From Comamonadaceae bacterium (GTDB lineage Bacteria; Pseudomonadota; Gammaproteobacteria; Burkholderiales; Burkholderiaceae_C): a stretch of DNA of 64,000 nt. The translations under genes were made by a program, and so were the position numbers. The stretch covers positions 62,001 through 126,000 of the forward strand of contig CANFWV010000001.1 of NCBI GenBank assembly GCA_947450695.1. The letters run 5' to 3'. The notes beneath the pieces were generated by a model, which saw only the letters and a program-made list of their open reading frames with translations, was not told where the DNA came from and did not search any database. Shown here piece after piece: positions 16,242 through 23,839 of this stretch (its first letter is position 1; each line of letters starts with the position of its first letter).

Positions 16242-18940
16242 GTGACGTCCAACGTTGCTGGGTTGAGAATAAGCCGCATCGACAGAATATCGGGAGCACT
16301 ACCGGAAGTGACCGAGAAGCCGACGTGACGCGCGAGTGATGCAACACTTAAATTTTCTGGCAAGCATTCACCCACCACTTCGACAGTGCCGCGGGCTCGC
16401 AAGTAGCGTAACAGCTTGTCCAGCAGCAATCGGCCCAGGCCCCTGCCCTGCCAATGCGTGGCCACCTGAATCGCGAACTCAGCGCGGAAATTATCAGGAT
16501 CGCAAACGGCCCGTACCTCACCCAACATGCGCTCTTCACCTGTGTGCGACTTCCCCAAGGCGACAAATGTCATCTCACGGTCGTAATCGATCTGACTGTA
16601 ACGCGCCAACTCAGAGTGAGGAACTTCGCGCCTCGCCATGAAAAAACGAAGACGCATATCTGCGGGAGTGGCGTCGGCGTAAAAATGCTGAAGTCGACCA
16701 CCATCTTCAGGCCGAATCGGTCGTAACAAAACTTCTCTGTTGGCCAAGTGGAAGCGCTCTTCCAGCGCCGCGGGGTAAGGCCGAATGGCCAAGTGTGACC
16801 CATCGCGCGCGGTACTGGCTTTGATGCGCACACGCGAATCAACTGCCAACACGCCATCTGCGTCAATCAGCAAGGGGTTGATGTCGAGTTCAGCCACTTC
16901 AGCCAAATCACAAGCGAGCAGCGACATTTTCAACAAGGTATCGACCAAGGCGGCTTGGTTGGCCGCTGGGTTGCCTCGGTAGCCGCTGAGCAGTTTGCCC
17001 AGTTGACTGCGCAGAACAAGATCGTTGGCGAGGCTAGTGTTGAGTGGCGGCAAGGCCACAGCATGGTTCGCATGCAATTCAACAGCCGTGCCACCCTCAC
17101 CCAGTAACAGCACTGGGCCGAATAGCGGGTCGGTGTTGATGCCCACAATCAGTTCATGTGCGCCCGATCGATGCGCCATCGCCTGTACCGTGAAACCCTG
17201 GTGCACGGCATCAGGCCGCAACACTGTCACGCGCTCTGTCATCAGTTCAGCGGCTGCGCGCACTTCGGCCGCAGACGCCAAGCCGAGTGCCACACCGCCG
17301 ACGTCCGACTTGTGGATGATTTGCGGAGAGATGATCTTCAGTGCCACTGGGTAACCCATCGATTCGGCCGCCATCACAGCGGCATCGGCGGTTGCCGTTT
17401 TACGCGTGTCGATAACGGGAATGCCATACGCTTGCAGCAAAGCTTGCGAACCCTCGTCGCCAAGCCATTCACGGCCGTCTTGCAAGGCCTCTTGAACCAA
17501 CCTTTGTGCAGTGGCACGGTCAGGCAGCAGATCGGGCACAGACGCGGTGGTAAGTTGTTGCAATGCCTGCTGGTTACGGTTGAAGTTAACCAACTGAAGC
17601 CATGCGGCGGTAGCACGTTCAGGGGTGTTGTAGTTGGCAATGCCGGCAGCCGCCGAAGCTTGACGCGCGGCTGCCACCACCGCACCACCCAGCCAGCAAG
17701 CCAAAACCGGTTTGTTGGTGGACTGCATCAACGGTAAGCAGGCCGAGGCAATCTGTGTGGCAGAGACAATGGCGGTCGGCGCGTGCATGAAAAGCAGACC
17801 ATCGACCTCCGGTGCGTTCAGCAACACCCGCAGCGCTGCTTGGTAGCGACTCACCGGCGCATCCCCAATGATGTCCACCGGATTTCCTTTGGACCAAGTC
17901 GCGGGCAGGCAGGCATCTAATGCGGCCAGTGTGGCGGAACTCAATTCGGCGAGGGAGCCACCGCCAAGCGAAAGGGAATCTGCCGCCAAAACGCCCGCAC
18001 CACCGCCATTGGTCACCAAGGCCAGCCGCTCCCCTTTTAAAGGCCACGAGTGCTGCATATTGGAGAGTGTTTCAGCGGCGTCAAACAAAGCTTCGAGCGT
18101 GTCCACGCGCAACATACCGGCACGCTGAACAGCCGCGTCAAAAACCACATCAGATCCAGCGAGTGCACCTGTATGTGAAGCTGCCGCCTTGGCACCTGCT
18201 GGCGCACGGCCAGCCTTCACCAAGATCACCGGCTTGTTGCGAGCAGCTGCGCGCGCCGCAGACATGAATTTGCGCGCTGTTTTGATCGACTCGACGTACA
18301 TCAATATCGCCCGCGTTTCAGGGTCACTGCCGAGGTAATCCAGCATGTCGCCAAAGTCAACGTCAGCGCTGTCGCCTAAAGAGACAAAGTGCGAAAACCC
18401 AATGCCGAGACTATTCGCCCAATCCAGCATGGCCGTCGCAAGCGCACCCGATTGGGTGACAAACGCCAGCTTGCCCGGCAAAGCATTGCCCGGCGAAAAA
18501 CTCGCATTCAGTGCGGCGCCAGGCACCAGCGCACCGATACAGTTTGGTCCCAAGACGCGCAGCAAATTCGGACGTGACGCATCCAACATGGCTTGTTCGA
18601 TGGTGATCCCACTGGCCGTCGTGGCTTTCATGCCACCACTCAGCACAATGGCTGCGCGTGTGCCTTTGCGGCCCAGCGCCGTCAGCAATTCAGGCACGGT
18701 GTCAGCGGGGGTACAAATCACAGCCAAGTCTGGTGCGAAAGGCAATGCATCCACATCAGACCACGCAGGCTCGCCATCGACCAGTGCATGCTTGGCATTC
18801 ACAGGCCAGATGGGACCCTTGAAACCACCCAGCTTCAGGTTGTGCAAAACCACCGATCCTAAACTGCCCTCGCGGTCAGACGCACCAATGAGGGCAACCG
18901 AGGTCGGCTGAAACATGGTTTCGAGATGGCGTACGGTCAT
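16238..18940 (-). CDS. Pat-type fusion: ADP-forming acyl-CoA synthetase domains plus GNAT acetyltransferase
   Basis: This 900-residue protein has the architecture of protein lysine acetyltransferase Pat/YfiQ. There is a CoA-binding Rossmann domain (PTSVALIGASDREG), a succinyl-CoA-ligase-like domain, an ATP-grasp domain (GYPVALKIISPQIIHKSDVG, about 535-555) and a C-terminal GNAT domain (about 735-890, THWQGRGLGRLLLDKLL). Unlike enteric Pat, the ligase part keeps the SHTGA motif with its catalytic histidine (about His256), so ADP-forming acyl-CoA synthetase activity may be intact. The likely roles are reversible acylation of metabolic enzymes and acyl-CoA formation. It overlaps the downstream uspA gene. 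Confidence 0.9.
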   Translation of the reverse strand: MTVRHLETMFQPTSVALIGASDREGSLGSVVLHNLKLGGFKGPIWPVNAKHALVDGEPAWSDVDALPFAPDLAVICTPADTVPELLTALGRKGTRAAIVLSGGMKATTASGITIEQAMLDASRPNLLRVLGPNCIGALVPGAALNASFSPGNALPGKLAFVTQSGALATAMLDWANSLGIGFSHFVSLGDSADVDFGDMLDYLGSDPETRAILMYVESIKTARKFMSAARAAARNKPVILVKAGRAPAGAKAAASHTGALAGSDVVFDAAVQRAGMLRVDTLEALFDAAETLSNMQHSWPLKGERLALVTNGGGAGVLAADSLSLGGGSLAELSSATLAALDACLPATWSKGNPVDIIGDAPVSRYQAALRVLLNAPEVDGLLFMHAPTAIVSATQIASACLPLMQSTNKPVLACWLGGAVVAAARQASAAAGIANYNTPERATAAWLQLVNFNRNQQALQQLTTASVPDLLPDRATAQRLVQEALQDGREWLGDEGSQALLQAYGIPVIDTRKTATADAAVMAAESMGYPVALKIISPQIIHKSDVGGVALGLASAAEVRAAAELMTERVTVLRPDAVHQGFTVQAMAHRSGAHELIVGINTDPLFGPVLLLGEGGTAVELHANHAVALPPLNTSLANDLVLRSQLGKLLSGYRGNPAANQAALVDTLLKMSLLACDLAEVAELDINPLLIDADGVLAVDSRVRIKASTARDGSHLAIRPYPAALEERFHLANREVLLRPIRPEDGGRLQHFYADATPADMRLRFFMARREVPHSELARYSQIDYDREMTFVALGKSHTGEERMLGEVRAVCDPDNFRAEFAIQVATHWQGRGLGRLLLDKLLRYLRARGTVEVVGECLPENLSVASLARHVGFSVTSGSAPDILSMRLILNPATLDVT

Positions 18941-19004
18941 GGTGCGGCTGTGCTTTATTCAGCTTGTAAAGCATTGCAGCTTAGCGCGCTGGTGCCGTCT
19001 GTGT

Positions 19005-19018
19005 TTGAGCAAGATCAA
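19005..19018 (+). promoter_or_regulatory. FNR/ANR-type site, one mismatch, upstream of the DksA-like gene
   Basis: TTGAGCAAGATCAA matches TTGAT-N4-ATCAA at nine of ten fixed positions. A CAAAAT -10-like hexamer at 19040-19045 places the site near -41, the class II position also seen at the ompW and usp promoters in this window. It lies in the 153-base region between the Pat-type gene and the zinc finger gene. Confidence 0.5.
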
Positions 19019-19093
19019 TATCCAAACGCTTGAGGGGCTCAAAATTAAACTCGGAAATGAAATGCACACCCGTGAGAATGAGGAGATTGCCAC

Positions 19094-19483
19094 ATGGACA
19101 CTTATGACAACCAAGACGAGCCACGATTCGCACTTTTGCTGCGGCAGCGAGAGGAGACAATACGAGCAGAGTTACGTGCTTTAGACAACCTTCCCAATAC
19201 CGTAAATAGCATGGTGGGACACGAGGTGCTTGATTTCAAAGATGTCGCCGTTGAGGAAACAATGGCCCGACTTGACCGCGCCAATGCACACCGCCTAGAG
19301 GCTGAGTTGTTACAGGTGGTGAGCGCGCAACGCCGGATCGCTGAGCACCATTACGGCAAGTGCTTGGATTGTGGCGAAGCGATAGATTTACGTCGATTGC
19401 AGGCCTTACCGTCATCAGCCTATTGCGCGGCATGCCAGACGAGGCATGAACATGAAAAATTCCCACGCCATCAAGCGCTGTAA
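19094..19483 (+). CDS. TraR/DksA family zinc finger protein
   Basis: This 129-residue protein has an N-terminal helical region and a C-terminal C4 zinc finger, C-x2-C-x17-C-x2-C (CLDCGEAIDLRRL, then YCAACQ), as in DksA and TraR, which bind in the RNA polymerase secondary channel. The coiled-coil region (HRLEAELLQVVSAQRRIAEHHYG) is shorter than in full-length DksA. The acidic tip residues typical of DksA are not clearly present, so the activity may differ. A good AGGAGA ribosome site precedes the ATG. It is followed by hsp20 and two usp genes, and an FNR-type site lies upstream. Confidence 0.86.
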   Translation: MDTYDNQDEPRFALLLRQREETIRAELRALDNLPNTVNSMVGHEVLDFKDVAVEETMARLDRANAHRLEAELLQVVSAQRRIAEHHYGKCLDCGEAIDLRRLQALPSSAYCAACQTRHEHEKFPRHQAL

Positions 19484-19620
19484 CTGACACGTTGATTAGA
19501 TGATGGATGGCCTTGACCACGAGTTGTTCTGTCTTCAATAGTCAGTGTGACGATCTTTATATCGCATTGATCGTTGCATTTAATTCGCATTGAACACACC
19601 CCCTCATCTGGAGAAATGAC

Positions 19621-20049
19621 ATGAGCAACCTTCGCGTGACTGACCCTACTTTTGGCGACTCTATTGAGACTGCCTTCCGGCGCTTTCTGGCGCCCGTCAC
19701 ATTTGATGCAGACATGCCTGAACTGCAAATGAAACTAGATGTCTCTGAAAAAGAAAAAGCTTACGAGATCAAGGCTGATCTGCCAGGAGTCAAAAAAGAA
19801 GATATCAACATTCGAATCGACGGCAACGTCGTTCAAATAGATGCGGAAATGAAGCGTGACAAAGAGACCCGTGGAAATGGCGACAAAGTGCTGCGCAGTG
19901 AGCGTTATCGCGGCAGTATTTCACGCAGCTTCAGCTTAGCGCAGGACGTAGACGAAGCTAAGTCGCAAGCCCGCTACGCAGACGGAGTGCTAACACTTGA
20001 GCTGCCCAAAAAACTAACGACTACAGCCAAAAAGTTACAAATTCAATAG
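19621..20049 (+). CDS. Hsp20/alpha-crystallin small heat shock protein
   Basis: This 142-residue ATP-independent chaperone has the alpha-crystallin domain at about 35-130: YEIKADLPGVKKEDINIRI, then SERYRGSISRSFSL and the A-x-x-x-n-G-V-L-x-L motif ARYADGVLTLELPKK. The C-terminal tail lacks a clear I-x-I/V motif, although it ends KKLQIQ. It would hold unfolding proteins in the cytoplasm. GGAG precedes the ATG. I looked for a sigma-32 promoter or a ROSE-type thermometer in the 137-base upstream gap and saw neither clearly. Confidence 0.92.
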   Translation: MSNLRVTDPTFGDSIETAFRRFLAPVTFDADMPELQMKLDVSEKEKAYEIKADLPGVKKEDINIRIDGNVVQIDAEMKRDKETRGNGDKVLRSERYRGSISRSFSLAQDVDEAKSQARYADGVLTLELPKKLTTTAKKLQIQ

Positions 20050-20102
20050 TCAATAAGGAAGCGACCACTCGGTTTTGTCCTACACGATTTTGAGACCCCT
20101 TG

Positions 20103-20116
20103 TTGATGCAGATCAA
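20103..20116 (+). promoter_or_regulatory. Exact FNR/ANR-type site upstream of a usp gene
   Basis: TTGATGCAGATCAA is a perfect TTGAT-N4-ATCAA site. A GATAAT -10 hexamer at 20140-20145 predicts a start at about 20151, so the site centre (20109.5) is at -41.5, the exact class II activator position. This strongly suggests activation of the usp gene at 20170 by an FNR/ANR-type regulator when oxygen is low. Confidence 0.78.
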
Positions 20117-20139
20117 GGCTGTCTCGTCCTGTCGCAACT

Positions 20140-20145
20140 GATAAT
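20140..20145 (+). promoter_or_regulatory. Predicted -10 element of the FNR-dependent usp promoter
   Basis: GATAAT matches the sigma-70 -10 consensus at five of six positions and is correctly placed relative to the FNR site at 20103-20116. There is no good -35, as expected for a class II activated promoter. AAAAGGAG serves as the ribosome site before the ATG at 20170. Confidence 0.6.
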
Positions 20146-20169
20146 AAAAATAACTAAAAGGAGCTAACT

Positions 20170-20634
20170 ATGTACCAACGAATTTTGGTCCCGGTTGATG
20201 GGAGCGAGACAGCTACCAAAGCCATGATTGCAGCTTTGCAGATGGCCCGCGACTCGGGTGGGCAAGTCCATCTTGTGCATGTTGTCGAAGGAATTACACC
20301 GCTGGCCGCAGATCCGTATGGCGCTTACTCAGGTGAAGTTATTGAAATTATGCGCCAAAGCGGCAGCAAAATTTTGGAAGACGCCTTGGTCGTGGCGAAG
20401 TCCGCTGGCGTGCCCGCCGACACAGAACTGTTTGACAACTTTGGGGAACGACTTGCTGAAGTGGTAGCGGACGCGGCCACGCGCTTCAAGGCCGATTTGA
20501 TTGTGGTTGGTACGCATGGGCGTCGCGGCTTGGGCAGGATGATGTTGGGAAGCGGCGCGGAACAGATTATTCGGCTTGCACCTGTGCCGGTGCTGGTTAT
20601 ACGCCACAGTGATAAAAAAGAAGCTTTGGAATAA
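20170..20634 (+). CDS. UspA family universal stress protein
   Basis: This 154-residue universal stress protein starts MYQRILVPVDGSETATKAM and carries the ATP-binding signature VVGTHGRRGLGRMMLGSGAEQIIR near residues 114-137, ending with APVPVLVIRHSD. It closely resembles the UspA protein at 15795-16241, suggesting duplication. The upstream exact FNR site with a correctly spaced -10 points to induction at low oxygen, like anaerobic usp genes of pseudomonads. A second usp gene follows 31 bases downstream. Confidence 0.93.
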   Translation: MYQRILVPVDGSETATKAMIAALQMARDSGGQVHLVHVVEGITPLAADPYGAYSGEVIEIMRQSGSKILEDALVVAKSAGVPADTELFDNFGERLAEVVADAATRFKADLIVVGTHGRRGLGRMMLGSGAEQIIRLAPVPVLVIRHSDKKEALE

Positions 20635-20665
20635 CAACCGTTGCGGAGCAACAAGAAAGATACAT

Positions 20666-21088
20666 ATGAAAATTCTTTTCCCGGCTGACGGTAGCGAATT
20701 CACTAAAAAGGCCCTCGCCTTTCTCGTCACTCATGAAACAATGTGCGGCCCTGAAGACGAGTTAGTCGTGATCAATGTGCAGCCGCCCATCCCACACCGC
20801 GTACAGCGCATGGTCGGCGCATCCATCGTCCGTGATTATCACAACGACGAAGCGACCAAGGTCCTCAAATCCATTGAGCGATTCCTGACTAAACACAAAC
20901 TTCATTACCGCACGAGTTGGGTGGCGGGAAGTCCTGCGACAGAGATCCTCAAAGCTGCGACGAAGGAAAAAGTGCACATGATCGTCATGGGCACACACGG
21001 CCATGGCTTGATCGGACGGGCCGTCATGGGCAGCGTTGCCCAACGCGTGCTGGCAGAAGCCAGCATACCCGTCTTACTGGTCAAGTAA
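20666..21088 (+). CDS. UspA family universal stress protein
   Basis: This 140-residue member is more diverged than the two others. It begins MKILFPADGSEFTKKALAFL and keeps the nucleotide-binding pattern GTHGHGLIGRAVMGSVAQRVL near residues 107-127, ending ASIPVLLVK. The ATG at 20666 is chosen because the longer ORF start at 20576 lies inside the preceding usp gene and AAGAAAG precedes this ATG. It is probably co-transcribed with the first usp gene under the FNR-type promoter. A strong stem-loop follows. Confidence 0.92.
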   Translation: MKILFPADGSEFTKKALAFLVTHETMCGPEDELVVINVQPPIPHRVQRMVGASIVRDYHNDEATKVLKSIERFLTKHKLHYRTSWVAGSPATEILKAATKEKVHMIVMGTHGHGLIGRAVMGSVAQRVLAEASIPVLLVK

Positions 21089-21103
21089 ATTCTCCAAAAG
21101 ATG

Positions 21104-21122
21104 CGCCACCTCCTTGGTGGCG
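21104..21122. terminator. Stem-loop between convergent genes, probable bidirectional terminator
   Basis: CGCCACC-TCCTT-GGTGGCG is a perfect seven-base-pair stem with a five-base loop. It lies between the end of the usp gene (21088) and the end of the minus-strand small gene (21124). The flanks are A/T-containing but without a strong U-run on either strand, so termination efficiency is uncertain. Confidence 0.5.
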
Positions 21123-21123
21123 T

Positions 21124-21432
21124 TCAACGCAATGGACCCACCAGCCTCTTCAGGCGGTGTTCAAGAACCAAGGCCATTAATGCGCCCAAACTCGCAGCCA
21201 TGACTGAAGCCTTGATCGGTTCCAGCAAAACAAACTGCGTCAACCGATCTTCCATACGCTGGTATAGGCGACGGGCTTCATGTGAATGAGGTTGCGCGGT
21301 ATTGGTATTGAACACCTCATCTTTTGCCGCCTCGACGGCAGACTGCAAAACCTCTTCGTTCAGAGGTCGGTGGCTGAGTTTTCCATGGTGTGAGCCATTT
21401 GATTTATGCGTGTCTTGGAGATCAAGATTCAT
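21124..21432 (-). CDS. Small protein with C-terminal membrane anchor, DUF883/ElaB-like
   Basis: This 102-residue protein starts at 21432 (MNLDLQDTHKSNG), with GAGG eight bases upstream; the longer ORF start at 21585 is not supported. It is hydrophilic and His/Lys/Glu-rich for about 75 residues, then has a hydrophobic stretch (IKASVMAASLGALMALVLEH) and a short basic tail (RLKRLVGPLR). That layout recalls ElaB/YgaM/DUF883 proteins, which anchor in the inner membrane and associate with ribosomes in stationary phase. The assignment is by layout only. It is divergent from the catalase gene and sits within a stress-gene block. Confidence 0.65.
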   Translation of the reverse strand: MNLDLQDTHKSNGSHHGKLSHRPLNEEVLQSAVEAAKDEVFNTNTAQPHSHEARRLYQRMEDRLTQFVLLEPIKASVMAASLGALMALVLEHRLKRLVGPLR

Positions 21433-21594
21433 GATGTTGGCCTCAAAAATTTCATAGAAATTGAAGTTAATCTGAGAATCGAATCGTCTGTGTGAGTGAT
21501 GAATCAAACACAGGGTCGGATTTGTCCCACGTCCAGCGACGACATCACTGACAGCGTTTGGTGTTGACCAACCCTCTGCTCGCATCGAAGGATC

Positions 21595-21607
21595 CCCTAT
21601 CGTAGGG
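21595..21607. promoter_or_regulatory. Palindrome upstream of the catalase gene
   Basis: CCCTATCGTAGGG is a perfect inverted repeat with five-base arms, 64 bases before the catalase ATG, in the 238-base divergent gap. It could be an operator, but it does not match the OxyR, FNR or LexA patterns I know. I see no other clear element in this gap. Confidence 0.3.
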
Positions 21608-21670
21608 TCTCGGTTGTAAGGGTTCTTTTTTGAATTCCTGAAGCTAAGTCAATGATGTACAGGAATCAAG

Positions 21671-23818
21671 ATGTCTACAGCGCGGCGTAAAGCCAGTGAT
21701 AAAAACATTTCTATTGGAAATGCCAAGTATGAAAGTATCAGCCTACTGACAACTCAGCAGGGTGTACAGATTCCAGAAAACCACAATTCACTGAAAGCCG
21801 GGCCACGTGGACCGACTTTGATGGAGGACTTCATTCTCCGAGAAAAACTCTCGCATTTTGACCATGAGCGTATTCCTGAGCGTGTCGTTCATGCACGGGG
21901 TGCCTCGGCGCATGGATTTTTTAAGCTCTACAAACCATTGTCACTTTACACAAGCGCTGATTTTTTACAGGACCCAGCGATAGAAACGCCTGTATTCGTC
22001 CGCTTTTCAACAGCGATCGGATCTCGCGGCTCAGCGGATACGGTGCGCGATGTCCGCGGCTTTGCAGTTAAATTTTATACAGCGCAGGGTAACTACGACT
22101 TAGTCGGTAACAACATGCCGGTGTACTTCATTCAAGACGCGATCAAGTTCCCAGACTTAGTCCATGCGCTTAAGCCGGAGCCGCATCAAGAGCTGCCACA
22201 AGCCTCATCGGCACATGACACTTTTTGGGACTTTGTCTCGCTGATGCCGGAGTCCACTCACATGCTGATGTGGCTGATGTCAGACCGGGCAATTCCACGC
22301 AGTTACCGAATGATGGAGGGTTTTGGCGTGCATACCTTTCGGCTGGTCAATTCGCACGGCCAATCCTGTTGTGTGAAGTTTCACTGGAAACCTAGGTTGG
22401 GCCTGCACAGCATGGCATGGGATGAAGCGCAGAAGATCGCGGGGCAAGATCCTGACTTTCATCGTCGTGACCTTTGGGATGCCATTGAAAAAGGACATTT
22501 CCCAGAATGGGAGTTGGGTGTGCAATTAATAGAAGAGAGCAAAGAGGCTGAGTTGGGCATCGATTTGCTTGACGCCACAAAACTGATTCCCGAGGAAATG
22601 GTGCCCATTTTGCCGATAGGGCGTATGGTATTGAACCGTAACCCAGCCAATTTCTTTGCAGAAAGTGAGCAGGTGGCATTCAACCCTGGGAATCTGGTGC
22701 CTGGCATTGATTTCTCCAATGACCCCTTGTTACAAGGGCGTTTGTTTTCTTACACAGATAGTCAGTTGTCGCGCCTAGGGGGTCCGAATGCTCAAGGTTT
22801 GCCAATCAATAGACCAATCTGCCCAGTCCATCATTTTCAGCGAGGCGGCAGCCACCAATACACCAGCCACAAAGGCCGGGTGAGTTACGAACCCAATACG
22901 CTATCGGCCGGTACTGAGTTTCGTGTGGACGGTTCAGCGCAAGGATTTCAGTCATCTCCTGATGCTGTTGCACCGATTAAAAAGCGGCATCAAAGCCCCT
23001 CCTTTGACGATCATTTTTCGCAGGCCACCTTGTTCTGGAACAGCCAGAGCCAAGTTGAAAAAGACCACATCGTTGCGGCCTTCAGATTCGATTTATCCAA
23101 CGTTGAAACCACCGAAATTCGGCAACGCATGGTAGACAACCTAGCGCATGTAGACATGAAGCTGGCAACTCGCGTTGGAGCGCAACTCGGCATTCATATT
23201 CCAGACCCTAGCGCTGCGGCAGGTCGCTTAGGTTTTAGAGATTACAAGAAAAAGAGTCTCCTTGACGAGGCGCCTTCGTTAAGCATGGTCGGGCGTTATA
23301 AGCCTGACATCCGAACCCGAAAAGTAGCCGTCTTAGCGGCTGACGGAGTGGATCTAACCTCAGTTAAGCGTGTGATACTGGAACTGACCGCAGTGGGTTT
23401 GACATGCCAAGTAATTGGCCCGCACCTTGGTCATATCAGGACCGCCAGCGGCCGCACGCTGGCGGTGGATTTAACCTTCAGCAATACATCGTCCGTGATG
23501 TTTGACGCAGTGTTGCTACCTGGTGGTTTAGGCAGTGCTGAACAGCTATGTGGACTCGGCAAGGCGGTGCACTTCGCACTCGAAGCCTACAAACACGGCA
23601 AGCCGATCTGCGCCATCAACGAAGGGGCTCATTTGCTCAGCACCTTGGGCTTCAGCATGTGCCCACAAAAAGACTCCGCGCTGACGGTACCAACACCCGG
23701 CGTAGTGATCGTCGACAGCCTGAAAGCCATTGACGGCCAAATCAGCCAGGCGTTCATCGCAGCCATGCTCCCGTACCGGCACTGGGACCGTGTCAATCTG
23801 GATTCAGTAGCGGTTTAA
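21671..23818 (+). CDS. katE: Large-subunit catalase, HPII (KatE) type with C-terminal DJ-1/PfpI-like domain
   Basis: This 715-residue haem catalase breaks hydrogen peroxide down to water and oxygen. The catalytic histidine is in RVVHARGASAHG (His74), the conserved asparagine in DLVGNNMPVYFIQD (about 146) and the haem-ligand tyrosine in RLFSYTDSQLSRLGGPN (about 363). After about residue 545 comes a flavodoxin-like DJ-1/PfpI domain (RKVAVLAADGVDLTSVKRV), the mark of the large clade-2 catalases. The length fits HPII (about 750), with a somewhat short N-terminus. It closes the stress block and converges on ldcA. Confidence 0.95.
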   Translation: MSTARRKASDKNISIGNAKYESISLLTTQQGVQIPENHNSLKAGPRGPTLMEDFILREKLSHFDHERIPERVVHARGASAHGFFKLYKPLSLYTSADFLQDPAIETPVFVRFSTAIGSRGSADTVRDVRGFAVKFYTAQGNYDLVGNNMPVYFIQDAIKFPDLVHALKPEPHQELPQASSAHDTFWDFVSLMPESTHMLMWLMSDRAIPRSYRMMEGFGVHTFRLVNSHGQSCCVKFHWKPRLGLHSMAWDEAQKIAGQDPDFHRRDLWDAIEKGHFPEWELGVQLIEESKEAELGIDLLDATKLIPEEMVPILPIGRMVLNRNPANFFAESEQVAFNPGNLVPGIDFSNDPLLQGRLFSYTDSQLSRLGGPNAQGLPINRPICPVHHFQRGGSHQYTSHKGRVSYEPNTLSAGTEFRVDGSAQGFQSSPDAVAPIKKRHQSPSFDDHFSQATLFWNSQSQVEKDHIVAAFRFDLSNVETTEIRQRMVDNLAHVDMKLATRVGAQLGIHIPDPSAAAGRLGFRDYKKKSLLDEAPSLSMVGRYKPDIRTRKVAVLAADGVDLTSVKRVILELTAVGLTCQVIGPHLGHIRTASGRTLAVDLTFSNTSSVMFDAVLLPGGLGSAEQLCGLGKAVHFALEAYKHGKPICAINEGAHLLSTLGFSMCPQKDSALTVPTPGVVIVDSLKAIDGQISQAFIAAMLPYRHWDRVNLDSVAV

Positions 23819-23839
23819 ATGTCGACGTCATGTCACTGT

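Noticed and set aside
19484-19620. Heat-shock (sigma-32) promoter or ROSE thermometer before hsp20
   Set aside because: A CCCC-containing segment is present (ACACCCCCTCATCT), but no CTTGAA element lies at the required distance, and I found no pairing that would hide the GGAG ribosome site.
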